Position numbers and translations under genes: made by a program. From Paenibacillus xylanivorans (lineage in GTDB: Bacteria > Bacillota > Bacilli > Paenibacillales > Paenibacillaceae): DNA of 41,806 bases. Below, in pieces: positions 9,095 through 16,056 of the stretch (within the stretch, counting starts at the first letter, position 1; the number at the start of each line of letters is the position of its first letter). Below the pieces are notes generated by a model. It was given only the letters and a program-made list of their open reading frames with translations, ran no database searches and had not been told where the DNA came from. The stretch covers positions 1 through 41,806 of the forward strand of contig NZ_LITU01000070.1 in assembly GCF_001280595.1 (NCBI RefSeq), written 5' to 3'.

Positions 9095-12000
9095 GTGTGT
9101 ATCATCATCAAGATTTTAAGGGAATACATAACGCATCCCCCTATAGAGTGTGCTGTGTTCATTGAACTGTCTATTATACTGACGGAAATGGTGCACCGTG
9201 AACATCAACAGAATACGGTGATTGGATACCTTAGTCCTGATCATATCAGCGTTCAGTGGGAGGGGAGGACTGCGCATATATCCTGGCATGCGGAAAGTCA
9301 TGCAGCCTATCATTCTCCCGAGCAATTTGGCCGATTCAATCTGGTACCGAGTGGACGCAGTGATCTTTATGCATTAGGTGTTATTCTCTACGAATTGTTA
9401 ACCGGGCAATTACCTTTTCAAGCTGACAATGAAGACTGGAGCATCGTGCATACCCGCAGGGTGCCTCAGCCTGTATCGGATATTCGGCCGGAACTCGACG
9501 AAACACTGCAAACGATACTGATGAAATTATTAGCCAAATCGCAGGTGAAGCGTTATCAGAGTGCATATGGGGTGCTTGAAGATCTGAAGTTGTATCAGGA
9601 AATGATGGTTAACGACGGAACGTTTACACCCTTGGAAGTGGGACGTTTGGATAACATTCGTACCCTTTCCCTATCCGACTCATGGTATGGGCGGAGTGCA
9701 GAAGTGATGCAGTTGGAGGCTGGGCTAGAGCAGGCTTTCCAAGGGATCAACGCATTTCGTTGGGTGATGGGCAGAGAGGGAATGGGTAAAACGTTGCTCG
9801 TCCATAGGCTCCAACGAAACGTAGCACGGCATGGAGGCCGGATGGTCGAAGTGCAAGTGGAGCCGTTCCAACAAACTGTACGGTGCGGGCCAATCCTTCA
9901 GGCGATGCGACAATGGATTCATCAGCTGTGGAGCGAGCCGGTTGAAATTATTACCGGGCTGAAGGCCAAGCTGCAAGTCGAGTTTGGGCGAGAAACGCAG
10001 GCCATCGTCTCCTGCATGCCTGAGGCCAAATTGTTGTTCAACAACGATGTGGAGGCATCGCTTATCACGGACGATGCGAAGGTCTGGGAGCGGTTTGAAA
10101 CATTGCTGCCCGACCTGATCTGTTGCATGGCTGAATGCAAGCCGCCGTTTGTTCTGTTTATGGATAATCTACAGTGGGTCGACCATGGCACGCAAATGGT
10201 CATTCGTGAACTTGTATCTGCACGAAAGGTGCATGGATTATTCCTCATCGGAGCTTTTCGAACGGAGGAGGCTGTCACTTCCGCTCAGGATGAAATGAAT
10301 TTCAATCAAGAGGCATTACTGGCTTGGTTAACGGAAAGATGCCAAGCGAATCCTGAGGAACAAGTGGCTTTGCAGCCGCTATTTTATGAGGATGTGAGGC
10401 AGTTGGTCGCTGATAATCTACATGAGGGAACTGCTCGCATTCAACTTCTGGCGCGGTCTGTCTACGACCAAACAGGTGGTAATCCCGGCTCGATTCGCTT
10501 ATTGCTGGAAGGCTGGTTAAAGGAGAACAGACTACGCTTTGACGAGAAGCGACGTCAGTGGGTGTGGGACTCCGAAGTAATCCGGCAGCTAAGCAGATCA
10601 GAAGCCCATCTACGTCTGCTGGAGATAGGCTTTTCCAAGCTTCAGGAAGATCGGAAGGAGTTCTTGGCTACGGCAGCCGCAATGGGTCCGACATTTCAGT
10701 TATCAATCCTGGCTGAAGTGTGTAGTATACCAATGGATACTGCACTCCGCTGGCTTCAAGAGGCGGAAGCAGAAGGAATTATTTATAGGGAAGACGAAGC
10801 GGAGCAAGAAGATGGACAGGACTCAATCTATGTGTTTGTGCATGAAGTCATTCACCAAATGGCATACGCTTTCAACCCAGGAAGCAATATGCACCGACAC
10901 CATGCCATTGGACGGTTGTTGCGGCACCACGCTTCGGATTCGAACGGTAACCTGTCAAGAACAGCGGTTGATCATTTGAATTTGGCTGCTTCTGTATTAT
11001 CAGAGCAAGAGATGAGGCAGCTGATCGAGTACAATCTTCAAGCGGGTCAAGAGGCATTGGCATCCGGCCGTTATGCAAAAGGGAAGCATTATGCCGAGAG
11101 CGGGCTTCAGTTGTTGGCAACAAGTGGGGGGGGCGCAACAGAAACACTTGATGTCGGTCTGCAGTTGGTATTAGCATGGACGGATTATATGGGTGGCAAT
11201 AGCGAACGTGCGAAAGAACTGCTGGTGAACTTGAACAAAGACAGCGGTCGGCTAAGCCGATCCGAGCGGCTTAGCGTCTGGGCACCCTTGATACAATTCC
11301 ATGCATTCGCGGACAATGAGACTGCGATTCAAATTGGAATGGAAGCACTAGCCTCCTACGGTTGGAAGCTTGGGAAGAAGAGTTCCCTGTTGTCCGTAGC
11401 CAAGGAAGTGATATGGACTGGGGTCCTCTTACATCGAAAACGGGTCAAGCTCCTTCCGATTGCAGACCCTCTCGACGGGGACTATGCAGAATTATGCCAT
11501 TTACTGGAACTGTTGTTTCTTCCATTGCTTATACACGATGCGCGATCACTACTGGAATTGTATGCCCGATTTATTCGTTATGGGTTGCACAAAGGAGTGA
11601 ACGAGCCGCTGGCTGCGATGATCGGCGGATACGAGCTGATAGTGCAAAGGATATTTCCGGGCTTCGTCCAATCGACTCCGATTGCTGAACAGGCGTTTCT
11701 GCAAATCGCGAACACCTCTACATTCAAGAAAAAGCATGTATTCACTTTTGTAAGCGGAATGTTCAATCAGATGCATAGGCCTTTGGAAGCCTCCGTCGTC
11801 CTGTTTAAAGCGTTGCGTCAGGGGCTGGAATCGGGTGATCATGACTTCGCTAATCAGGCTTTGATTTTCTGTATTATGGGTAATAGTGGAAACGCATATG
11901 CCCTAAATGAACTGATCCAATACTTTGAGGAGAACATGCGGAAGATTGCCGACGACAAGATACTGGAGATGGTGCGGCTCACGAGCAGTTTCGTAGCTGC

Positions 12001-13489
12001 GTTGCAAGACGATTCTTTGACCGACAGCTTCGTTGCTATTCCACAGGCTCCGTCTGGTAGCGACTTGGAGCAACCGGACGAGGACAACCATAGCTGCGGT
12101 TGCCGGCTGGAAGTGGCATATTTGTCGGGCAAGTACCGGGAGGCGCTGTATTGGGCGAAGCGGGGAAGGAACAACGAACTGCCACTGGATTGGATGCGAA
12201 TCCGTAAACATCGCGTATATGAGAGCTTGGCATTAGCTGCATTATTCTTCGAGACGAACAGGGAAGAAGGTAAGCGAATCCGGAAGGCCATACGCTCGCA
12301 ATTGCGGAGGATGAAGGGTTGGCGGGGGTTTTGGGACAGTACGTCCTCCGCATATTTGCTGATCCAAGCAGAGGGTGAACGAATCGCTGGGAATTCAATG
12401 GGCGCCTTACAAAAATATACGGCTGCAATTCAGCGGGCGCGAGCCGAGAAATACGTGTTGATGGAAGCGATAGCTTGCGAACGGCTTGCAGAATGTTATC
12501 AAGATGATCTGCTCAGTCGATCCGGAGCGGCGATCACGATGATGGATGCATGTGCGGCTTACGCCGAGTGGGGCGTCACCTCCAAAGTAACGCAGATTAG
12601 AAGCAGACACGCCGAATTGCTGGACCCGGTTTCCAAGCGGTATGAGGGTCCGGTTTTGCAGGAGCGAGTCGAAATGAATCGTAACAGCATCGAGTTGCCT
12701 CTGCAGAATGGCTCCAAGATCAGTGAAGGTTCGAGGACCGAAGAGGAATTCGATCTTGTACAGCGACTCATTCATGGGTTATCAAAGCCGAATAAGATCG
12801 ACTGGAAGACTAATCTCTTGGAAGCAGCCCTTAGGCAAGCTGGAGCAGAGCGCGGTCTACTGTTGAAGCATCAAAATAACGAGTTCTTTATTGAAGCAAA
12901 CGCTTCGGATTGGGCTGAGAAGGAAGAAGGGACCGGGCTGTATTCGGAGGACGTCTTGCGCCATACAACGATGACGGGGACACCGCTAGTTCTGCATGAC
13001 GCGATGCAGAGTTTTTGGATGAGAGATGCTTACATTGAAGCAAGGAAGCAGAGATCGATCCTGTGCATGCCGGTTGTTGTGCCGGGAGAACAGGCTCCGT
13101 ATCTGCTTTACTTGGAAAATCGGCAGATGCCGGGCGTGTTCACACAGCGGGACGTTCAGGTGTTGGAGCTTCTTGCGACTCGAATCATTTATTTCAAGCT
13201 GTTGGAGGATAAAGCTGCGGTTACAACCATCCCGAGTACCGTGGAAAGTAACGCTTCGTCCGTGGCGCCTGGTCTCGGTCTACAGGGGCTGACTGAACCG
13301 CTGACCGAACGAGAAACGGAAATTATAACAGCGATTGCAGAAGGCTTATCGAATAGGGAGATTGCTGATCGGTTTGGTATCGCGGAAACGACGGTCAAGA
13401 CACATACCTCCAGAATTTACGGCAAGCTGGGTGTAAAACGGCGAGGTCAAGCTGTTGTCCGTGCTAGAGAACTACAATTGATAGAGTGA
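9095..13489 (+). CDS. Giant multidomain regulator: pseudokinase lobe, AAA ATPase, TPR-like region, GAF, LuxR HTH
   Basis: The protein has 1464 aa. An in-frame TAG at 9092-9094 lies directly before GTG 9095, so it cannot extend upstream; the ribosome binding site is weak. Residues about 40-175 resemble a Ser/Thr kinase C-lobe (SDLYALGVILYELLTGQLPF), but the N-lobe is absent and the catalytic HRDLKPEN loop reads IGYLSPDHI, so catalysis is unlikely. An AAA-type ATPase follows (Walker A GREGMGKT near 226; FVLFMDNLQWVD near 352). Next come a long helical TPR-like region, a GAF-like domain (about 1235-1365) and a LuxR/GerE HTH (LTERETEIITAIAEGLSNRE...VKTHTSRIYGKLGV, about 1400-1462). Related kinase-AAA-GAF proteins often end in a histidine kinase; here a DNA-binding domain takes that place. 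Probably a MalT/LAL-like ATP-dependent transcription factor with unknown ligand. Confidence 0.88.
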   Translation: MCIIIKILREYITHPPIECAVFIELSIILTEMVHREHQQNTVIGYLSPDHISVQWEGRTAHISWHAESHAAYHSPEQFGRFNLVPSGRSDLYALGVILYELLTGQLPFQADNEDWSIVHTRRVPQPVSDIRPELDETLQTILMKLLAKSQVKRYQSAYGVLEDLKLYQEMMVNDGTFTPLEVGRLDNIRTLSLSDSWYGRSAEVMQLEAGLEQAFQGINAFRWVMGREGMGKTLLVHRLQRNVARHGGRMVEVQVEPFQQTVRCGPILQAMRQWIHQLWSEPVEIITGLKAKLQVEFGRETQAIVSCMPEAKLLFNNDVEASLITDDAKVWERFETLLPDLICCMAECKPPFVLFMDNLQWVDHGTQMVIRELVSARKVHGLFLIGAFRTEEAVTSAQDEMNFNQEALLAWLTERCQANPEEQVALQPLFYEDVRQLVADNLHEGTARIQLLARSVYDQTGGNPGSIRLLLEGWLKENRLRFDEKRRQWVWDSEVIRQLSRSEAHLRLLEIGFSKLQEDRKEFLATAAAMGPTFQLSILAEVCSIPMDTALRWLQEAEAEGIIYREDEAEQEDGQDSIYVFVHEVIHQMAYAFNPGSNMHRHHAIGRLLRHHASDSNGNLSRTAVDHLNLAASVLSEQEMRQLIEYNLQAGQEALASGRYAKGKHYAESGLQLLATSGGGATETLDVGLQLVLAWTDYMGGNSERAKELLVNLNKDSGRLSRSERLSVWAPLIQFHAFADNETAIQIGMEALASYGWKLGKKSSLLSVAKEVIWTGVLLHRKRVKLLPIADPLDGDYAELCHLLELLFLPLLIHDARSLLELYARFIRYGLHKGVNEPLAAMIGGYELIVQRIFPGFVQSTPIAEQAFLQIANTSTFKKKHVFTFVSGMFNQMHRPLEASVVLFKALRQGLESGDHDFANQALIFCIMGNSGNAYALNELIQYFEENMRKIADDKILEMVRLTSSFVAALQDDSLTDSFVAIPQAPSGSDLEQPDEDNHSCGCRLEVAYLSGKYREALYWAKRGRNNELPLDWMRIRKHRVYESLALAALFFETNREEGKRIRKAIRSQLRRMKGWRGFWDSTSSAYLLIQAEGERIAGNSMGALQKYTAAIQRARAEKYVLMEAIACERLAECYQDDLLSRSGAAITMMDACAAYAEWGVTSKVTQIRSRHAELLDPVSKRYEGPVLQERVEMNRNSIELPLQNGSKISEGSRTEEEFDLVQRLIHGLSKPNKIDWKTNLLEAALRQAGAERGLLLKHQNNEFFIEANASDWAEKEEGTGLYSEDVLRHTTMTGTPLVLHDAMQSFWMRDAYIEARKQRSILCMPVVVPGEQAPYLLYLENRQMPGVFTQRDVQVLELLATRIIYFKLLEDKAAVTTIPSTVESNASSVAPGLGLQGLTEPLTERETEIITAIAEGLSNREIADRFGIAETTVKTHTSRIYGKLGVKRRGQAVVRARELQLIE

Positions 13490-13490
13490 A

Positions 13491-13532
13491 AACAAGGAAG
13501 CGATCCTTAAGGGCCGCTTCTTTGTTTTTTTT
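13491..13532 (+). terminator. Intrinsic terminator of the LuxR-type regulator gene
   Basis: AACAAGGAAGCG pairs with CGCTTCTTTGTT, followed by a run of T. It begins two bases after the stop codon. Confidence 0.88.
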
Positions 13533-13578
13533 AGGTGAACTGTACACGGGGCTTAGCGTCTATCGCCTTTTTTTGCGG

Positions 13579-13598
13579 AGTACTACTTTAGTAGGACT
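13579..13598 (+). promoter_or_regulatory. NarL/DosR-like dyad upstream of the small unknown gene (copy 2)
   Basis: AGTACTACTTTAGTAGGACT is a near-perfect dyad: nine-base arms around a central TT with 8 of 9 pairs complementary. GCGG precedes it at 13575-13578, as at 5601-5604. The ACT-TT-AGT core resembles sites of NarL/FixJ-type response regulators such as DosR. It is 172 bases upstream of the ATG at 13770; no obvious -10 box at a fixed distance was found here. Confidence 0.45.
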
Positions 13599-13769
13599 TA
13601 AACCACCTGTGTAACAACGCGGTTTTTCTTTTTATTTGAGGTACAGATGTATAAGCACCCCTCGTCGTGACCACCGGACAAACGTACTTTTTTCCCCTTG
13701 TCCACATTTATACCTTACCAAAATGGTTGAATTGCATTTAATGAAACTATCAATAATAAGGAGGTTTTG

Positions 13770-14096
13770 ATGATGGGAAATAGAAGACCTGGAGGACCTA
13801 GAAGTGGTTATGACCCCGTTCAGATCTTTAACTCTACTTCGTTTAATGCATTTGGAAAAGTTGAATATGCATCTATCTTTTGTAGTGACGACAACTATAG
13901 CGTTCAGCGTGACGAGACATGGAGAGCTTCCAGCCGTGGAGTCTGCTTGGTCACTAGAATCACCGCAACGGTTAGAACACCAAGTGGAAATATTGAAGCG
14001 GAACCTTATACTTCTTCCGGTACTTCTTACAGCCAGTTCGCTATTATACAGGTAGGGGTAAACTCAAAAAGGCTACTGACATCACGTTGTCAGTAG
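13770..14096 (+). CDS. Small protein of unknown function, C-terminus overlapping a terminator
   Basis: The start is ATG 13770 or 13773, both behind an excellent AAGGAGG (13758-13764). About 108 aa: a Gly/Pro/Arg-rich opening (NRRPGGPRSG), then alternating beta-strand-like sequence with two cysteines (VEYASIFCSDDNYSV; ASSRGVCLVTRITATV) and a Ser/Thr/Tyr patch (PYTSSGTSYSQFAII). There is no signal peptide or membrane segment. The pattern suggests a small beta-sandwich, but I do not recognise a named family. The last 10 or so codons lie in the terminator hairpin (14066-14103), and one frame over there is a stop at 14053. The present C-terminus (SKRLLTSRCQ) may therefore result from a small indel or deletion. 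Confidence 0.65.
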   Translation: MMGNRRPGGPRSGYDPVQIFNSTSFNAFGKVEYASIFCSDDNYSVQRDETWRASSRGVCLVTRITATVRTPSGNIEAEPYTSSGTSYSQFAIIQVGVNSKRLLTSRCQ

Positions 14097-14103
14097 CCTT
14101 TTT
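14066..14103 (+). terminator. Intrinsic terminator overlapping the 3' end of the small ORF
   Basis: AAAAAGGCTACTGAC (14066-14080) pairs perfectly with GTCAGTAGCCTTTTT (14089-14103) around an eight-base loop. The stop codon of the preceding ORF falls in the right arm. Confidence 0.92.
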
Positions 14104-14190
14104 GTATATTAGGAGCATGCGAATAGCGCAGTGTTTTGGAGATAGGATGAACTTTCTCACATAATATTAGTATAGAGGTGGAATTTATTT

Positions 14191-14724
14191 ATGAGCAATG
14201 TCAAATGGGAAGTGGATCCGGATCACAGCTCCGTCGAGTTTTCGGTGACGCATCTAATGATTAATAAAATCAAAGGAGTATTCGAGCATTTCGAAGCGTT
14301 TTTAAGTTTAGACCCCAACGATGTAACAACCATGAGTATTCAGGCTTCTATCGACGCAAATAGTATCAAAACTCGCCAGCGGCAACGAGATGAACATCTG
14401 CGGAGTGACGATTTCTTTCATGTTGCCAAGTATCCAGCGATTACGTTTCAAAGCACCAACTGCGTCCCTGCTGGCGAACGGCAATATGAGCTTGCAGGCA
14501 ATCTAACTCTGCATGGAGTAACAAAACCCATCATTTTTCATACCGTTTTGGTAGGACTTAATAAAGACCCTCGCGGCCGGGAACGAGTGGGATTTCATTC
14601 AACAGCCAGTATCGAACGAAATGAATTTGGCTTGAGCTTCAACTCGCCTCTGGAAACGGGTGGAATTGTCGTCGGAAATGAAGTGAGCATCGAACTTAAT
14701 ATCGAGGCGATTAAGATAGATTAG
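14191..14724 (+). CDS. YceI-family isoprenoid/lipid-binding protein
   Basis: The protein has 177 aa; ATG 14191 stands behind GAGGTGGA. It matches the YceI beta-barrel family along its length: WEVDPDHSSVEFSVTHLMI at the N-terminus, the conserved TRQRQRDEHLRSDDFFHVAKYP region, and LAGNLTLHGVTKPI. There is no signal peptide, so this is the cytoplasmic form common in Bacillota. Members bind polyisoprenoid or amphiphilic lipids; the physiological role is usually unknown. It has its own terminator and appears monocistronic. Confidence 0.93.
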   Translation: MSNVKWEVDPDHSSVEFSVTHLMINKIKGVFEHFEAFLSLDPNDVTTMSIQASIDANSIKTRQRQRDEHLRSDDFFHVAKYPAITFQSTNCVPAGERQYELAGNLTLHGVTKPIIFHTVLVGLNKDPRGRERVGFHSTASIERNEFGLSFNSPLETGGIVVGNEVSIELNIEAIKID

Positions 14725-14750
14725 TATCGATAATTGCTACTTGAACATTC

Positions 14751-14777
14751 ACTCGCCATAATCGTGGCGAGTTTTTC
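14751..14777 (+). terminator. Intrinsic terminator of the YceI gene
   Basis: ACTCGCCA pairs with TGGCGAGT around TAATCG, followed by T5. It is 26 bases past the stop codon. Confidence 0.9.
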
Positions 14778-14874
14778 ATTGTGTATACCTCAGCCCTATT
14801 CCTAGTATTTTTCACCTATAAACTAGCACAAATGCGAATGCAACTTTTTTACCAAAATATATACAAGTTTATCG

Positions 14875-14903
14875 TTTACTGTCTACCATTTCGGTGTTAT
14901 ACT
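14875..14903 (+). promoter_or_regulatory. Candidate sigma-A promoter of the glycan operon
   Basis: -35 TTTACT (14875-14880), a 17-base spacer and -10 TATACT (14898-14903), about 50 bases upstream of the first gene. Confidence 0.55.
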
Positions 14904-14955
14904 CACAATATTCAAAAAGAATTTGTGAAAATATGTCGAATTGAGGCTTAATAGG

Positions 14956-16056
14956 ATGATTATGGATATACATAAGGACGATGAAACGATTATCCTCATT
15001 CCATCGCTTGAGCCAGATGAGAGACTTCTGTCCTATGTACGGCAATTGCGAAAGTATGGTTTGACCCATATTGTTATTGTGGACGACGGATCTGGTGAGG
15101 CATATCAGTCGATTTTCGAGGAACTCCGTGAGAACGGGTGTGTCCTGCTAAGGCACACGCAAAATCTCGGAAAGGGCGCCGCACTCAAAACCGGATTTCA
15201 ATTTATCGGACAGCAGTTCGATGCTTCGTCTTCCTTCATTGTCACTGCTGATTCAGATGGACAGCACGCAGCAGAGGATGTATACAGACTTGCCAAAGAA
15301 GCGAGGCAGCATCCTGATGCATTGGTTCTCGGGGTAAGGAACTTCAGCGAGGGAGGAATACCGCCGAAATCTTTGCTGGGCAATCGGATGACGTCCTTTA
15401 TTTTTGCTATGCTTTATGGCAAAAAGCTTTCGGATACCCAGACCGGACTTCGTGCTTTTGGTCCCGGGTTACTAGCGTTCATGCAAGATGTTCGCGGTAC
15501 CCGGTTTGAATACGAGCTGCAGATGCTCATCTCGTGCATTCAGTCCGGCATCCCGATTCATACGGTACCGATTCAAGTCATTTATGAAAACGGAAATGCC
15601 GGGACCCACTTTAAAGCGATTCAGGACAGTGCTCGCGTAATGGGTGTGTTGTTCTCCAACTTCCTGCGATTCATTTCCTCTTCGGTTGCGAGTTCTGTCG
15701 TCGATTTGGCAATTGCATGGTTTTTGATCGACTTTTTGCGACCTATTTTGGGTCAGCAGGATTACCTAAGAATTCTACTCGCAACCGTGATTGCGAGAAT
15801 TATTTCCATTGTCGTCAACTTTGTACTGAACAGGCACTTTGTATTCCGTAAGGAGGATAGCCAGGGCAGTCTATGGCGCTATTTGACGTTGTGCGGATTC
15901 GTGATTGTGCTCTCCAGTACGGGGGTATATTTGTTCCATACGATTTTCTTCATGGATGAGAAAATCGCGAAATTTGTCTGTGATGCCTTGCTGTTCCTGC
16001 TCAGTTTTCAATTGCAGCGAAGATGGGTATTTGCAGCAAGGAGGAAGCAGCTGTAG
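14956..16056 (+). CDS. GT2 glycosyltransferase fused to a GtrA-like membrane domain
   Basis: The frame is open from TTG 14941; ATG 14956 is preferred, with GAGG at 14943-14946. Residues 10-230 are a GT-A fold of the dolichyl/undecaprenyl-phosphate sugar synthase type: IVIVDDGSGE for nucleotide-sugar binding, NLGKGAALKTGF, and TADSDGQHAAEDV carrying the DxD-like metal site. Residues about 235-365 contain four hydrophobic helices with NFVLNRHFVFRKE, the GtrA signature. GtrA proteins are thought to help move lipid-linked sugars across the membrane, so this fusion may both load a sugar on polyprenyl phosphate and assist its flipping. It is first in a tightly packed three-gene operon; its TAG overlaps the next GTG start. 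Confidence 0.9.
   Translation: MIMDIHKDDETIILIPSLEPDERLLSYVRQLRKYGLTHIVIVDDGSGEAYQSIFEELRENGCVLLRHTQNLGKGAALKTGFQFIGQQFDASSSFIVTADSDGQHAAEDVYRLAKEARQHPDALVLGVRNFSEGGIPPKSLLGNRMTSFIFAMLYGKKLSDTQTGLRAFGPGLLAFMQDVRGTRFEYELQMLISCIQSGIPIHTVPIQVIYENGNAGTHFKAIQDSARVMGVLFSNFLRFISSSVASSVVDLAIAWFLIDFLRPILGQQDYLRILLATVIARIISIVVNFVLNRHFVFRKEDSQGSLWRYLTLCGFVIVLSSTGVYLFHTIFFMDEKIAKFVCDALLFLLSFQLQRRWVFAARRKQL

Noticed and set aside
13804..14055. Second small plus-strand ORF overlapping the unknown small gene
   Set aside because: It has no ribosome binding site and is out of frame with the well-positioned ATG 13770. It is relevant only as the frame in which an earlier stop would be reached.
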